Below are positions 16,636 through 32,168 of a stretch of DNA of 64,000 nucleotides, piece after piece. Made by a program: the position numbers and the translations under genes. Below the pieces are notes generated by a model. That model did not search any database. It was not told the origin of the DNA and worked only from the letters and a program-made list of their open reading frames with translations. The number at the start of each line of letters is the position of its first letter. Positions within the stretch are counted from its first letter, which is position 1. Source of the DNA: Lentzea sp. NBRC 102530. Lineage in GTDB: Bacteria; Actinomycetota; Actinomycetes; Mycobacteriales; Pseudonocardiaceae. The stretch is from the NCBI RefSeq assembly GCF_030269365.1, contig NZ_BSTF01000009.1:248001-312000 (forward strand), written 5' to 3'.

Positions 16636-16651
16636 TGGTACGACCGTACCA
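16636..16651. promoter_or_regulatory. Palindromic operator at the SMR start codon
   Basis: TGGTACG-AC-CGTACCA, perfect 7-bp arms ending exactly at the SMR ATG. Occupancy would block initiation. The cognate TetR-type repressor is not adjacent. Confidence 0.65.
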
Positions 16652-16686
16652 GAAAAACCGGCCACCGGCCGCTACGATCCCGTGAC

Positions 16687-17580
16687 GTGGCTCCCAGCCT
16701 GGAAGACCTGCTGGTCGTAGGCGTCGCGTCCAGCGCCTTGTTCGACCTCACCGAGTCCGACGCCGTGTTCGCGTCCGAGGGCAAAGAGGCCTACCGGGCC
16801 CATCAGGAAGCGCACCTGGCCGACCCGTTCGCGCCCGGCGTCGCGTTCCCGTTCCTGCGCCGCCTGCTCGGCCTGAACGAGCTGGCGCCGCTGGTCGAGG
16901 TGATCGTGCTGTCGCGCAACTCCCCCGACACCGGCCTGCGGATCCTGCGGTCGGCCGCCCACCACGGCCTGAGGATCAGCAGGGCGATCTTCACCGAGGG
17001 CCGCGCGCCGCACGAGTTCATGCCGGCGCTGAACATGTCGCTCTTCCTGTCCGCCAACGAGAACGACGTCCGCAGGGCCACCCTCGCCGGGATGCCCGCC
17101 GGCCAGGTGCTCACGTCGTCGTTCCAGGACGACGACGATCCGGCGCTGCGGATCGCGTTCGACTTCGACGGCGTGCTGGCCGACGACGCGTCCGAACGCA
17201 TCTACCAGGCGGGCGGGCTCGACGAGTTCCAGCAGCACGAGGCGTCGAACCTCGTCACGCCGCTGGACCCGGGGCCGTTGCGGAACTTCCTCGCGGGCGT
17301 GAACAGGATCCAGCGGGTGGCCGAGGACCGCGTGCGCGTGTCGGTGGTGACCGCGCGGTCGGCTCCGGCGCACGAGCGGGCGATCAACAGCCTCAAGGCG
17401 TGGGGGCTGACGGTGAACGACGCCTTCTTCTTGGGAGGCTTGAAGAAGGCGCCGATCCTGGACGTGCTGAAGCCGCACATCTTCTTCGACGACCAGCGCG
17501 GGCATCTGACGCGGACGGTGCCGTGCGTGCACGTGCCGTTCGGCGCGATCAACGAGAAGAGCCCGGCCACCGAGGGGTGA
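16687..17580 (+). CDS. Cytosolic 5'-nucleotidase, NT5C1-like
   Basis: 297 aa from GTG 16687. The fold is the cN-I type rather than the secreted UshA type: the N-terminal VGVASSALFDLTESDAVF replaces the usual DxDxT, and a second core RIAFDFDGVLADD (about 157-169) carries HAD-like aspartates. VSVVTARSAPAHERA and HIFFDDQRGH supply later HAD motifs. Expected reaction: dephosphorylation of nucleoside 5'-monophosphates. Divergent from the SMR pair and convergent with the carboxylase. Confidence 0.82.
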   Translation: MAPSLEDLLVVGVASSALFDLTESDAVFASEGKEAYRAHQEAHLADPFAPGVAFPFLRRLLGLNELAPLVEVIVLSRNSPDTGLRILRSAAHHGLRISRAIFTEGRAPHEFMPALNMSLFLSANENDVRRATLAGMPAGQVLTSSFQDDDDPALRIAFDFDGVLADDASERIYQAGGLDEFQQHEASNLVTPLDPGPLRNFLAGVNRIQRVAEDRVRVSVVTARSAPAHERAINSLKAWGLTVNDAFFLGGLKKAPILDVLKPHIFFDDQRGHLTRTVPCVHVPFGAINEKSPATEG

Positions 17581-17589
17581 CCGGGCTCT
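17558..17589. terminator. Bidirectional hairpin between nucleotidase and carboxylase
   Basis: AGAGCCCGGCCA / TGACCGGGCTCT, 12-bp arms with one mismatch and an 8-nt loop, overlapping the nucleotidase stop and ending 13 bp before the carboxylase stop. Confidence 0.65.
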
Positions 17590-17601
17590 GTCCCAGCAGA
17601 A

Positions 17602-23067
<5,466 letters not shown>

Positions 23068-23374
23068 CGACTTGGCTCCTCGCGGACATACGACCTCAGC
23101 GGCAAACGCCGCCCAATCGGTGTACACACTCTCGTCTACTACCCGGTAGGAAAACCGCTAGATCGAAGCGAGTTGAGCAGCGTGGTTTGTATAGAACCAA
23201 CAAGCCACCAGGTCTTCGGCACAGTCTCGCTTGAGCCCCGTGGCACAGCTCACCACGCGCGGTGGCGGAGCGCTCACGAGGGCGTTCGGGCGGGTCCTCC
23301 CCCGTGTCCGCTTCGGGAGGGGACCGCACGGCCCAAGATCAGGACTGGGGATCCCGATCACGGTCCCCGGCGAG
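23068..23374. other. Gene-free upstream region of the carboxylase
   Basis: About 300 bp without a credible ORF. Holds the carboxylase RBS and promoter. TATACA (minus strand, 23193-23188) is a candidate -10 inside a short inverted repeat TGGTT (23183-23187)/AACCA (23195-23199); no good -35 is seen. Confidence 0.5.
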
Positions 23375-23455
23375 TGGTGGAGGTCGGAGTCGAACCGACT
23401 GTGCGCGAGGCTCCCGTTTTACAGACGGGCGGGGCTCCACAGCCCCGTCTCCACC
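23375..23455 (-). tRNA. tRNA-Tyr (anticodon GTA)
   Basis: Minus-strand cloverleaf of 81 nt without encoded CCA: acceptor GGTGGAG/CTCCACC plus A73, D-stem GGGG/CCCC, anticodon stem CCCGT/ACGGG with loop CTGTAAA (anticodon at 23420-23422), a 13-nt variable region as expected for class II tRNA-Tyr, and T-stem GTCGG/CCGAC with loop TTCGACT. Position 8 is A and position 14 is C in this fold, so the usual U8-A14 tertiary pair is absent. Confidence 0.85.
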
Positions 23456-23486
23456 ATTGTTCGATCACTTTTCGAGTGCACGAAAA

Positions 23487-23520
23487 AGCCGCCCTGCCCG
23501 TTCTGCACGGGAGGGCGGCT
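23487..23520 (-). terminator. Rho-independent terminator upstream of tRNA-Tyr
   Basis: Minus strand: AGCCGCCCT-CCCGT-loop-ACGGG-C-AGGGCGGCT followed by TTTTTC. A 14-bp stem with one bulge and a T-run. It stops minus-strand transcription 32 bp before the tRNA; no minus-strand gene lies immediately upstream of it. Confidence 0.75.
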
Positions 23521-23676
23521 CTCGACGTCGGTGACGCGTCAGAGCGTCACGACGGAGAGCCTGAGCTGGGCGGATAGCTGCGATAGCGGCGCATGCGAAC
23601 CACCTTGCCCGATCTGGTGAAAGCGTGCGAACGATTTATCGGGAAACGTGCTCGGCGGTTTGCGCGATATCCAGGC

Positions 23677-26238
23677 GTGCAGGTCGTGGGACGCACTCGG
23701 GAACTCGCCGCGGCACGGTCGTGGCTCGCCTCGGACACCGGACGGCTGGTGCTCTGCGGCGGCGAGCCGGGCATCGGCAAGACGCGCCTGGCCCAGGAAC
23801 TCGCCGGGCACGCCCTGGCGCTGGGCCGCCAGGTGGTGTGGGGGCACTGCGTCGAGACCGCCGGGGCGCCGGCGTTCTGGCCGTGGCGGCAGGTGCTCAA
23901 GGCCGTGGGAGCCGACCCCGACGTGGTGCTCGCGCACGACGCCGAGGTGCCGCAGGACCGGTTCCGGGTGTTCGACGCCGTCGCGGCCGCGCTGGACCGC
24001 GACGGGCTGGTGGTCGTGGTCGAGGACGTGCACTGGGCCGACGAGGCGTCACTGCTGGTGCTCGCGCACCTCGCCACCCGGCCGCGCGGGCTGCTGTTCG
24101 CGACGTTCCGCGACCCGTGCCCCGCCGTCGCGGACCTGATGCGTTCGGCCGAGCGGATCGACCTGCACGGCCTGTCCGCCGACGACGTCGCGCGGCTCGC
24201 CGGGGACGAGCACGCGGCCACGATCATGGAGCTGACCGGCGGGAACCCGTTGTTCGTCACGGAGATCGCCCGCGCGATCTCCGACGGCACGTGGCGCGCG
24301 GACCAGCCACCGCGCAGCGTCCGCGACATCGTCACGGCCCGCCTCGCGCGGCTGCCCGCCGACGCCGGCGAGCTGGTCAGGACGGCGGCGCTGATCGGCC
24401 GCGACTTCGACCTCGACCTGGCGGCGGCGGCCTCGGGAGTGCCGATCAGCGCGCTGGACGAGGCGGGGACGCTCCTCGACGCGACCGGGCACCGGTTCGC
24501 GCACGCGCTGACCAGGGACGCCGTCGAGGCGTCCCTCTCCCCCGCCGAACGCCGCGCGCGGCACCGCCGGATCGCCGAGGAGATGGCGGACAGCACGCAC
24601 TACGCCGACGTGGCCCGGCACTGGCAGGCGTGCGGTGAGAACGAGCAGGCCCGTGCGTGGACCATCCGGGCCGCGCGGGACGCCGTGACGCGCCTGGCCT
24701 ACGAGGAGGGCGTGCGCCTCTACCGGGCGGCGGCCGCCCTCGGCGACAGCCACGAGGTCCAGGTGGCGCTGGGCCGGGCGGCCTACTTCGCCGGGGACCT
24801 CCCGGGGTGCGTCGCCGCCGCGCAACGCGCCGCCGAGCTCGCCGGGACGCCCGAGCAGGTCGCGGAGGCGGCGCTGGTCCTCGAGGCGGCGCCGGGCGCG
24901 GGCGTCAACGCGGTTGCGACCCCGTTGTGCGACCACGCGCTGAGCCAGGAGGTCAGCCCACCGACCAGGGCCCGCCTGCTCGCCCAGCGCAGCCACCTGG
25001 CGTTCTACCGGGGCGAACAGCACCGGCTCGACGCGCTGAGCCGGGAGGCGCTCGCCCTCGCCCGTGGCGACGACCGCGCGCTCGCGGAGGCGTTGCACGC
25101 GAGGCAGGAGGCGTGCCCCGGCCCTGCGGGGAGGGCCGAACGCCTCGAACTGGCCGCGGAGATGATCGCGCTCGCCCACCGCACGCACAGCCCGCGCGGC
25201 GCGATGTGGGGTTCGCTGTGGAGGGTCCACGCGTTGCTCGAGAGCGGCGAACTCGCGGCCGCACAGGAAGAGCTCCCGGCCCTCGCGAGAGCCTGCGAAC
25301 GGGTCGGCGGCCAGGTTCCGTGGTGGCACCTCGACGTCGTGACGGCGTGCCTCGCGCAGGCGCAGGGCCGTTTCGCGGAGGCCAAGGCGACGGGCCGGCG
25401 CGCCTACGACCGGATGCGGGTGGTCGAACGCGAACCGGCCTCCGGCGCCTACTTCGCCCTCCAGTGCGGGCTCGCCTGCCACCTGACCCCCACCGAGGAC
25501 GGTCTCGCGCTGGCCCGGCACTTCCACGACCCGCCCCCGCGGTTCCGGCTGATGTCGAAGCTCACCCGCGCGTTCCTCCTGCTGCGCGCGGGTCTGCGCG
25601 ATGAGGCCCTGGAGTGCTACCGCGGCGCCGGACCGGTCGAGCAGTGGGACCTGCCCGCGTTCTTCGTGCTGCCGGGCCTGGTCGACGCCGTCCTCGTGAC
25701 GTCGGGTCTCGGCCTCGCCGACGACCTGCGGCTCGTCCTGCCCCGGCTCGCGGAGTTCCGGGGCGAGCACGCGGCGGGCAACGGTGTCGCGTACATGGGT
25801 CCGGTGACGCTCGCGCTGGGCCGCGGCCACCTCGCCCTGGGGGAACACGACCAGGCCGTCACCGACCTCACCAGCGCCGCCGACGAGGCCTCACGCGCGG
25901 GCGCGCCCGCGTTCGCCGCCGAGGCGCGCTGGCACCTCGCGGCCGCGCTGCGCGCCGTGGGCCGGGACGCCGACGCCGTGCAACGCGCCGCCGACCACAC
26001 GATCCGGTCGCTGGGCATGACCGCGTTCAGCACGACCGAACTCAGCAGCCGGGAGCACGAGGTAGCCACGCTCGTCGCCGAGGGTCTGACGAACCGCGAG
26101 ATCGCCCGCCGGCTGGTGATCTCCGAACGCACCGCCCAGAACCACGTGCAACACGTCCTCACCAAGCTCGGCTTCCGCACCCGCAGCCAGATCGCGGCGT
26201 GGATGAGTACCGCACCGAGTACTCCGGCGGATGGCTGA
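23677..26238 (+). CDS. LAL-type LuxR regulator with AAA/TPR region
   Basis: About 853 aa from GTG 23677. An in-frame ATG at 23593 would add 28 residues with no family resemblance. An ATPase domain (about 1-250) has Walker [12 protein letters not shown] and Walker [14 protein letters not shown] long helical TPR-like middle follows. The C-terminal LuxR HTH ([39 protein letters not shown]) closes the protein. LALs are large ligand- or ATP-responsive activators (MalT-like), often of catabolic or antibiotic genes. It overlaps no target; the small monooxygenase-like gene follows. Confidence 0.88.
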   Translation: MQVVGRTRELAAARSWLASDTGRLVLCGGEPGIGKTRLAQELAGHALALGRQVVWGHCVETAGAPAFWPWRQVLKAVGADPDVVLAHDAEVPQDRFRVFDAVAAALDRDGLVVVVEDVHWADEASLLVLAHLATRPRGLLFATFRDPCPAVADLMRSAERIDLHGLSADDVARLAGDEHAATIMELTGGNPLFVTEIARAISDGTWRADQPPRSVRDIVTARLARLPADAGELVRTAALIGRDFDLDLAAAASGVPISALDEAGTLLDATGHRFAHALTRDAVEASLSPAERRARHRRIAEEMADSTHYADVARHWQACGENEQARAWTIRAARDAVTRLAYEEGVRLYRAAAALGDSHEVQVALGRAAYFAGDLPGCVAAAQRAAELAGTPEQVAEAALVLEAAPGAGVNAVATPLCDHALSQEVSPPTRARLLAQRSHLAFYRGEQHRLDALSREALALARGDDRALAEALHARQEACPGPAGRAERLELAAEMIALAHRTHSPRGAMWGSLWRVHALLESGELAAAQEELPALARACERVGGQVPWWHLDVVTACLAQAQGRFAEAKATGRRAYDRMRVVEREPASGAYFALQCGLACHLTPTEDGLALARHFHDPPPRFRLMSKLTRAFLLLRAGLRDEALECYRGAGPVEQWDLPAFFVLPGLVDAVLVTSGLGLADDLRLVLPRLAEFRGEHAAGNGVAYMGPVTLALGRGHLALGEHDQAVTDLTSAADEASRAGAPAFAAEARWHLAAALRAVGRDADAVQRAADHTIRSLGMTAFSTTELSSREHEVATLVAEGLTNREIARRLVISERTAQNHVQHVLTKLGFRTRSQIAAWMSTAPSTPADG

Positions 26239-26287
26239 CCAGCGCGAACTCCCTACCTTCGGACGCAACGACCTGAAGGAGGACCCC

Positions 26288-26578
26288 ATGTGGCTCACCA
26301 TCGCGACCCCGCCGACCGACTCCCTCGACAAGCTCGACCAGGCGATGGGCGCGCTCGTCCCGGACGGCCTGCGCGCCCGCTACGCCTGCCGGGCGGACGG
26401 CGAGTTCCGGGTCATCGCCGTCTGGGAGTCGAAGGAGCACGCCGACCGCTTCTTCCGCGAGGTCCTCGGCCCGGTCCTGGCCCGCGTGCTCGGCCCCGAA
26501 CCGGCCGGAGCGCCCACGATGACGGGCATGGAGGTGCTGCGGGAGTTCGTGCCGAGCCAAGTGAACGGTGTCAGTTGA
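26288..26578 (+). CDS. Small dimeric alpha/beta-barrel (ABM-like) protein
   Basis: 96 aa from ATG 26288, preceded by AAGGAGG at 5-nt spacing; this decides against ATG 26231, which overlaps the LAL gene. The pattern ([19 protein letters not shown] ... [17 protein letters not shown]) fits a dimeric ferredoxin-like barrel, as in antibiotic-biosynthesis monooxygenases. Just 49 bp after the LAL gene, so possibly in its operon. Its end overlaps convergent tspO by 8 bp. Confidence 0.7.
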   Translation: MWLTIATPPTDSLDKLDQAMGALVPDGLRARYACRADGEFRVIAVWESKEHADRFFREVLGPVLARVLGPEPAGAPTMTGMEVLREFVPSQVNGVS

Positions 26579-27044
26579 GGACGGCGATCGACAGGTTCAG
26601 GGCCGCCGCGAAGCTCACCCACGCCAGGTAGGGCACGAGGAGCAGACCGGCGGCCTTGTTCCGCCTCCAGAACACCACGATCAGGACGGCGATCGAGGCC
26701 CACAGCACGATGATCTCGGCGAACGCCGGCCAGAACCAGCCCAGCCCGAAGAACAACGGCGTCCAGGCCGCGTTGAGCACCAGCTGCGCGCCGAACAACG
26801 TCAGCTCGCCCCGCGTCGCCCCGGACCGCCACGCGAGCCACCCGGCGGCCGCGATCATCACGTAGAGCGTCGTCCACACCGGACCGAACAACCACGCGGG
26901 CGGCGCCCAGGAGGGCTGCTCCAGCATCGCGTAGGTCGACCCGGCGGACACGGAGAACAGCGACCCCACCACGGCGGTGACCAGCACGGCCGCCGCGAAG
27001 AGCCCGAGGGCGCGGACCGGGTGCCGTTGGGAAACGAGCGTCAT
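26571..27044 (-). CDS. tspO: TspO/MBR-family membrane protein
   Basis: 157 aa from ATG 27044 (GTG 27053 also possible). Five membrane helices. Family signatures: [32 protein letters not shown] and [15 protein letters not shown]. TspO binds tetrapyrroles and is linked to stress and porphyrin handling. It follows a small hypothetical gene by a few bases in the same direction. Confidence 0.93.
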   Translation of the reverse strand: MTLVSQRHPVRALGLFAAAVLVTAVVGSLFSVSAGSTYAMLEQPSWAPPAWLFGPVWTTLYVMIAAAGWLAWRSGATRGELTLFGAQLVLNAAWTPLFFGLGWFWPAFAEIIVLWASIAVLIVVFWRRNKAAGLLLVPYLAWVSFAAALNLSIAVLN

Positions 27045-27061
27045 GGCACTCACATACCCGT

Positions 27062-27349
27062 TCAGCGGCCCGGCAATGCACGCACGATGCCGAGCACGGC
27101 CGCGCGACTGGGCCGCTCACCCTGCGCGGGCCCGAGCAGGGTGAGCTCGTCGACCAGCACGGCCTCGCGGATCGCCGCGTCGTGGCCCGGCAGCTCGGCG
27201 CGCAACGCCTCCACCAGCCGTCCGCGCAACGCCCGGCCCAGCGGGTCGTCGGTCGGCAGCAGCCGCCAGTGCGTGCTCAGGACACGGGATGCCACGTCCT
27301 CACCGCCGACCGCCCAGAGCAGGCGGATCATCCGGTCGGCGAGGCCCAT
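27062..27349 (-). CDS. Hypothetical protein, small
   Basis: 95 aa, mainly helical, with no signal peptide, membrane segment or catalytic motif that I recognise. Acidic and Leu/Arg-rich. It lies between the Ppm1 terminator and tspO, with a 17-bp gap to the tspO ATG, and may be co-transcribed with tspO. Reading frame and GC3 look coding, but function is unknown. Confidence 0.5.
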   Translation of the reverse strand: MGLADRMIRLLWAVGGEDVASRVLSTHWRLLPTDDPLGRALRGRLVEALRAELPGHDAAIREAVLVDELTLLGPAQGERPSRAAVLGIVRALPGR

Positions 27350-27364
27350 GCGTCACACAGTGCG

Positions 27365-27394
27365 GTCCGGCGGTCGCGCTCGCAACCGCCGGAC
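27365..27394 (-). terminator. Hairpin after the mannosyltransferase gene
   Basis: GTCCGGCGGT-N10-ACCGCCGGAC, perfect 10-bp arms, 14 bp after the ppm1 stop on the minus strand. No T-run. Confidence 0.6.
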
Positions 27395-27407
27395 ACGCCG
27401 ACCGCCG

Positions 27408-28175
27408 CTACTTCTTCTTGCCGGTGAACAGCGCCTTCACCTGGTTGCCGCGCCTGCGCAGGCCCCACTTCGTCACGCGGATGAGTGCCTCGCGGACGAT
27501 GTTGCCGCTCATCTTCGACTCGCCGAACTCGCGCTCGAGGAAGGTGATCGGCACCTCGCGGACCCGGAAGCCCAGCTCGATCGTGCGCCACAGCAGGTCG
27601 ATCTGGAAGCAGTACCCGGCGGACGCGACCGAGGCGAGGTTCAGCTTGCGCAGGGTGTCCGCGCGAAACGCCCGGAAGCCGCCGGTCATGTCGCGCACGT
27701 TCGCGCCCAGCGCCAGCCGCGAGTAGAGCGATCCGCCCAGTGAGAGGAACTTGCGCTGCGCGGGCCAGTTCACGACCTCGCCACCCGGCACCCAGCGCGA
27801 GCCGAGCACGAGGTCGGCCTGCGGCAGCGCGTCGAGCAGCCGGTGCAGCTGCTCCGGCGCGTGCGACCCGTCGGCGTCCATCTCGCAGATGACGCCGTAG
27901 TCCCGCGCGAGAGCCCACTGGAAGCCCGCGACGTACGCGGCGCCCAGCCCGGCCTTCTCGGTGCGGTGCATCACGTGGACCCGGTCGTCAGCGGCCGCCA
28001 TCTCGTCGGCGAGCTGGCCGGTGCCATCGGGGCTGCCGTCGTCGACGACCAGGACGTGCACGTCGGGCAGCGCCGCGTGCAGCCTCTTGACGATCTTTCC
28101 GATGTTGTCCCGCTCGTTGTAGGTCGGGATCACCACCAGCACCTGCCCGAGTTCCTGGTCAGGCTGCCGCGCCAT
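27408..28175 (-). CDS. ppm1: Polyprenol-phosphate mannose synthase
   Basis: 255-aa GT2 glycosyltransferase. [25 protein letters not shown], the metal motif MDADGSH, and LGSRWVPGG are typical of dolichol/polyprenol-phosphate mannose synthases. It transfers mannose from GDP-Man to polyprenyl phosphate for lipoglycan and protein mannosylation. There is no membrane anchor; the adjacent lnt gene overlaps by 17 bp. Mycobacterial Ppm1 is a fusion of the two domains, so the pair is an unfused version. RBS GGAAGGA precedes the ATG. Confidence 0.92.
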   Translation of the reverse strand: MARQPDQELGQVLVVIPTYNERDNIGKIVKRLHAALPDVHVLVVDDGSPDGTGQLADEMAAADDRVHVMHRTEKAGLGAAYVAGFQWALARDYGVICEMDADGSHAPEQLHRLLDALPQADLVLGSRWVPGGEVVNWPAQRKFLSLGGSLYSRLALGANVRDMTGGFRAFRADTLRKLNLASVASAGYCFQIDLLWRTIELGFRVREVPITFLEREFGESKMSGNIVREALIRVTKWGLRRRGNQVKALFTGKKK

Positions 28176-29706
28176 TCGAGTCCTTCCGTCGTCGGGTGAA
28201 GCCCAGCGCCAACGCCACGAGGCCCGCAGCGGAAATCACCCACTCGGGCCAGGCTCCTAGCCAAGTCGCCAGCGTAGTCTGCGTCCGCAGCGGCAGTGTC
28301 GCGACCAGGGCACCCGGTTCGAAAAGCCCAGTCTTCTGAGTGACGGAACCGTCAGGTTGCACGATCCCGCTGACCCCGGAGGTGGCGGCCACGACCACCG
28401 CTCGCCCGTGCTCCACGGCCCTCACCCTGGACATGGAAAGCTGCTGGTAGGTCATCTCCGTGTACCCGAACGTGGCGTTGTTCGTCGGGATCGCGATGAT
28501 CGTCGCGCCGGCCGTCACCGTGTCGCGCACCACTGAGTCGAACGCCACTTCGTAACACGTGTCAATCGCGACCTTCGCGGGCCCCATGACGAAACCCTCG
28601 GGGTCGGTGCCGGGCTGGAAGACGCCCGCCCGGTCCACGGTCGAGGAGAAGAGCCGGAAGAACGACCGCATCGGCATCGTCTCGCCGAACGGCTGGAGCT
28701 TGCGCTTGGTGTAGGTGTCCGTCGGCCCCTTCTCCGGGTCCCAGAGCACCACCTGGTTGCGCGGCAGCCCGTCGTTCTTGTCCACGACGACGGCGCCCAC
28801 CGCGATCGGGGCCTTGATCGCCTTCGCGGCCTGGTCGATCCGCGCGGCGGCGTCGGGGTTGCGGAACGGGTCGATGTCGGAGGAGTTCTCCGGCCAGATG
28901 ACGACGTCGGGCTGCTTCTGCTCGACCGCCTTCACGTCGTTCGCGAGCTCGATGGTCCGGTTGACGTGGTTGTCGAGCACCGCGCGGCGCTGGGAGTTGA
29001 AGTCGAGCCCGGCGCGCGGCACGTTGCCCTGGATCGCGGCGACGGTGACGGTCCCGGCGGAGGCGTCCACCCCCACGGGCACCACGAGCCCTGCCACGAG
29101 CGGTACGGCGACCAGCGGCAGGCCGAGCTTCCAGTTCCTGACCAGCCAGAACAGCCCGAACCCGGTGAGCACCACCCCGAACGTCAGCAGCGGCGCGCCG
29201 CCCAGCGACGCGAGCGGCAGGAACCACCCCTCCGGCTGCCCGAACGCGATCTTGCCCCAGGTGAACCCGCCGAACGGCACCAGCCCGCGCACCCACTCGT
29301 CGGCCACCCACAGGCACGCGGCCCACAGCGGCCACCCCGGCACGCGCGAGACGAACGCCATCGCGGCCGTGCCGAGCGAGATCATCAACGCGCACACGAG
29401 CGCCAGCGGCAGCCACGCGATGAGCCCGACGAACTCACCCGTCCACCGCAGCAACGGCACCATGAACCCGAGTCCGAACAGCAGCCCGTACCCGAACCCG
29501 GCGCGCGCACGCTTGTCGTAGATCACATGGGCGAGGAGCGCGAAGCCCACCGGCGCCAGGAACCACAGCGGCCGCGGCGGAAAGCTCAGGTAGACCAGCA
29601 CACCGCCGACGACGGCGAGTGCCATGCGCGTGAGAACCGGAACGCTCAGCTTTCGCCTGCGCACGGGCGATTCCGGCGATTCCGGCGCGATGGGGGGTGC
29701 GACCAC
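28159..29706 (-). CDS. lnt: Apolipoprotein N-acyltransferase
   Basis: 515 aa from GTG 29706; the ATG at 29745 would overlap the divergent ligase start codon. Five to six N-terminal membrane helices (about 20-215), then the periplasmic nitrilase domain with the Glu-Lys-Cys triad visible as [18 protein letters not shown] and [10 protein letters not shown]. One C-terminal helix. It adds a third acyl chain to lipoproteins. Overlap with ppm1 mirrors the Lnt-Ppm1 fusion of mycobacteria. Confidence 0.92.
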   Translation of the reverse strand: MVAPPIAPESPESPVRRRKLSVPVLTRMALAVVGGVLVYLSFPPRPLWFLAPVGFALLAHVIYDKRARAGFGYGLLFGLGFMVPLLRWTGEFVGLIAWLPLALVCALMISLGTAAMAFVSRVPGWPLWAACLWVADEWVRGLVPFGGFTWGKIAFGQPEGWFLPLASLGGAPLLTFGVVLTGFGLFWLVRNWKLGLPLVAVPLVAGLVVPVGVDASAGTVTVAAIQGNVPRAGLDFNSQRRAVLDNHVNRTIELANDVKAVEQKQPDVVIWPENSSDIDPFRNPDAAARIDQAAKAIKAPIAVGAVVVDKNDGLPRNQVVLWDPEKGPTDTYTKRKLQPFGETMPMRSFFRLFSSTVDRAGVFQPGTDPEGFVMGPAKVAIDTCYEVAFDSVVRDTVTAGATIIAIPTNNATFGYTEMTYQQLSMSRVRAVEHGRAVVVAATSGVSGIVQPDGSVTQKTGLFEPGALVATLPLRTQTTLATWLGAWPEWVISAAGLVALALGFTRRRKDSNGAAA

Positions 29707-29743
29707 CCGATCAGCGTACGAGGCCAGGAGTACACAGAACGTC

Positions 29744-31120
29744 ATGACCTACGTCGACCTGGTGCTCGAGCGACTGTCCACAGAAGACGAACGCGAGGCG
29801 TTGATCGGCGGCGACACCAGACTCACCCGCGCCCAGGCCCGTGACCTGCTGTTCCGGCTCGCCGACGGCCTCGTGCGCCGCGGCATCGGCCCCGGCGACG
29901 GCGTGGCGGCGTTCGTCGGCAACACCCCCGAGGCCGTCCTGCTCGGCGTCGCCGTGCACCTGCTCGGCGGCCGCCTCGTCCACGTGCCACCGGAGCCGGG
30001 CACGAACGAGCTGAAGGCGTTGCTCGAACGGGCCGAGGTGAAGGGCGTCGTGGTCGACCCGGCGTTCAGCGACCGGCTCGACGGCTGGGACCTGGACGAC
30101 CTCCCCGGCGAGCCGGTCGAACGCACACCGGCGCCGAGCTTCACGACGGTCATGTACACCGGCGGCACCACCGGGCTGCCGAAGCTCGCGGTCCACCGCG
30201 CCGACCGCCGCTGGGAGGCGTTCCGGGGCATGCCGCCGATGAGCGTGCTGTGCACCACCCTGATCACCCACGGCAGCGGTGCCGCGGCCTGTCAGATGGC
30301 GCTGACCACCGGCTCGAAGCTGGTGCTGGGGCCGTCGGTGTTCGACGCGGGCACCTTCTGCCGCCTGGTCCGCGAGGAGCGGATCACCTCGACCGTGCTC
30401 GTGCCGCCGATGCTGTACGAGGTCCTCGACCACCCGGACCGCCCCGGACCGCAGTTCGGCGCCGTGATCGTGGGCGGGTCCGCGCTCGCCCCGCGCCGGC
30501 TGCGGCAGGCGATCGAGGCGTGGGGCCCGGTCGTGCACCAGACCTACGGCCTGACGGAGGCCCTCTCGATCACGACCATGCCCGCCACGTCCGTCGACTT
30601 CGACCGGCCGGACACGATGCGGACCGTCGGCAAGGTCAACCCCGCGCTGGAGGTCGAGACCCGCGACGGCGACATCTGGGTGCGCGGGCCGTTCGTCATG
30701 GAGGGCTATTGGGGCGAGCCGTCTCTGAGCGAGACGGCGGAGGGCTGGTTCAACACCGGCGACATGGGTTACTTCGACGACGAGGGCTACCTCTACCTCA
30801 ACGACCGCAGCAAGGACGTCATCGTCACCGGCAGGACGTCCGACAACGTCTACTCCCGGCTGCTCGACGACTTCCTGGTGACGTTGCCCGGCATCAGGCA
30901 GGCCGCGGCCGTCGCGCAGCCCGACGAGGAGCTGGGCGAAGTGGTGCACGTTTTCCTGGTCGCCGAAGGACCGGATGTCGATGTCGACAGGATTCGTGCT
31001 TCGGTCGTGGCCGAACTGGGTGAGCTCTACCAGCCCAGCGGGGTGACGGTGGTGTCGAAACTTCCGCTGACGAGGATCGGAAAGGTCGACAAGCGCAAGC
31101 TTCGTTCCCTGTTTCGGTAA
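29744..31120 (+). CDS. AMP-forming acyl-CoA ligase, short form
   Basis: 458 aa from ATG 29744. ANL-superfamily motifs in order: VMYTGGTTGLPKLAVH (phosphate loop), TYGLTEA, NTGDMGYFDDEGYLYL, and the catalytic Lys near the end in TRIGKVDKRK. About 50-80 aa shorter than typical acyl-CoA synthetases, with a compressed N-terminus. Likely activates a carboxylic acid to its CoA thioester; the substrate cannot be told. The TetR gene 27 bp downstream probably belongs to the same operon. Confidence 0.87.
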   Translation: MTYVDLVLERLSTEDEREALIGGDTRLTRAQARDLLFRLADGLVRRGIGPGDGVAAFVGNTPEAVLLGVAVHLLGGRLVHVPPEPGTNELKALLERAEVKGVVVDPAFSDRLDGWDLDDLPGEPVERTPAPSFTTVMYTGGTTGLPKLAVHRADRRWEAFRGMPPMSVLCTTLITHGSGAAACQMALTTGSKLVLGPSVFDAGTFCRLVREERITSTVLVPPMLYEVLDHPDRPGPQFGAVIVGGSALAPRRLRQAIEAWGPVVHQTYGLTEALSITTMPATSVDFDRPDTMRTVGKVNPALEVETRDGDIWVRGPFVMEGYWGEPSLSETAEGWFNTGDMGYFDDEGYLYLNDRSKDVIVTGRTSDNVYSRLLDDFLVTLPGIRQAAAVAQPDEELGEVVHVFLVAEGPDVDVDRIRASVVAELGELYQPSGVTVVSKLPLTRIGKVDKRKLRSLFR

Positions 31121-31147
31121 GGTCTGGCCAAACCCAGGAGGTGACGG

Positions 31148-31750
31148 ATGCCCCGTCCAAGCGTGGAAGCCGAACGCAAGGCGCAGATCCTCGCGTCCAC
31201 CTGCAAGGTGATCGCGGCCGAGGGCTTCCGGCATCTCCGGGTCTCCGACGTGGCCAAGGACGCCGGTGTCTCCGGCGGCACGGTGCACTACTACTTCGAG
31301 ACCAAGCGCGAACTCACCGACGCGGCGTTCGAGCACTGCTTCGAGATCTCCGTGACGCGGCGCCGCTGGATCCTCGAGTCCGACGAGCCGCCGCTGTCAC
31401 GCCTGCGCATGGTGGTCGAGTCGTACCTGCCCGAGGGCGCGGAGACCGTCGAGGCGTGGAAGGTCTGGGCCGAGCTGTGGGTCGAGGCGATCCGCAACCC
31501 GGAGCTGCAGGAGCTCAACGAGCGCTTCTACGGCGAGTGGCGCGACATCGTGGCGAGCATCTTCCGCGACGGTCAGGCGTCCGGCGACCTCGTCGCGTCC
31601 GGTGACCCGCTGGAGCTGGCGAACATGATGGTCAGCATGCTCGACGGCCTCGCACTGCAGGTGCTGGCGGGCTCGAAGGCGATGACGGTCGACACGATGC
31701 GCACGACGTGCCTGCGGTTCGTAGACCAGCTGTCGACCGCGTCCGTCTGA
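31148..31750 (+). CDS. TetR-family regulator (BetI-like)
   Basis: 200 aa. HTH LRVSDVAKDAGVSGGTVHYYF, then a TetR_C_6/BetI-type ligand domain. ATG 31148 follows AGGAGG. It sits directly behind the acyl-CoA ligase and probably controls it. No obvious operator palindrome was found in the 37-bp ligase/lnt gap. Confidence 0.88.
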   Translation: MPRPSVEAERKAQILASTCKVIAAEGFRHLRVSDVAKDAGVSGGTVHYYFETKRELTDAAFEHCFEISVTRRRWILESDEPPLSRLRMVVESYLPEGAETVEAWKVWAELWVEAIRNPELQELNERFYGEWRDIVASIFRDGQASGDLVASGDPLELANMMVSMLDGLALQVLAGSKAMTVDTMRTTCLRFVDQLSTASV

Positions 31751-31908
31751 CCAACTGCCCGGAAGCCCCGTCCGCCCCAACGAAGCTCTCCGCGTGCACT
31801 CCGGCAACGTGAGACGCGCTCGTGAAACAGGACTTCCGGCGAAGCGCTCAGACGTCCGGCGTGCGCGTTCTGTTGAACGGGAAATCCCCGGTCTCGCGTG
31901 ACGTCGAT

Positions 31909-31964
31909 CATCGGGGTTCAACCAGGGTTCGACCCCGATGCAACAAATGCCCGAAACTGGGCAT
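31909..31964. promoter_or_regulatory. Two inverted repeats upstream of pspC
   Basis: CATCGGGG (31909-31916)/CCCCGATG (31933-31940) and ATGCCC (31947-31952)/GGGCAT (31959-31964). The second lies 9 bp before the PspC start. The rest of the 31751-31973 gap shows no gene. Confidence 0.45.
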
Positions 31965-31973
31965 CCTTGGTAC

Positions 31974-32168
31974 ATGACCACGACAGTTGCTTTGAGCAGG
32001 CCCAGGACCAACCGGATGATCGCGGGTGTCTGCGCGGGGCTCGCCCAGCGCTGGGGGATGAAGGCCGGCACGGTGCGCCTTCTGTTCCTGCTGTCCTGCC
32101 TTCTGCCCGGACCGCAGTTCGTCGTCTACATCATCCTCTGGGTGATGATGCCCGACCGCGGCTACTGA
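31974..32168 (+). CDS. PspC-domain membrane protein
   Basis: 64 aa from ATG 31974. RMIAGVCAGLAQRWGMKAGT followed by a hydrophobic helix (VRLLFLLSCLLPGPQFVVYI) is the PspC core. Such small proteins take part in envelope-stress signalling. In-frame ATGs upstream would run through the inverted repeats, so the later start was chosen. Its 3' end overlaps the convergent hypothetical by 38 bp. Confidence 0.85.
   Translation: MTTTVALSRPRTNRMIAGVCAGLAQRWGMKAGTVRLLFLLSCLLPGPQFVVYIILWVMMPDRGY

Noticed and set aside
31909-31940. tRNA-like T-arm sequence (GGTTCGA) inside an inverted repeat
   Set aside because: No acceptor or anticodon arm can be formed; treated as a plain inverted repeat.
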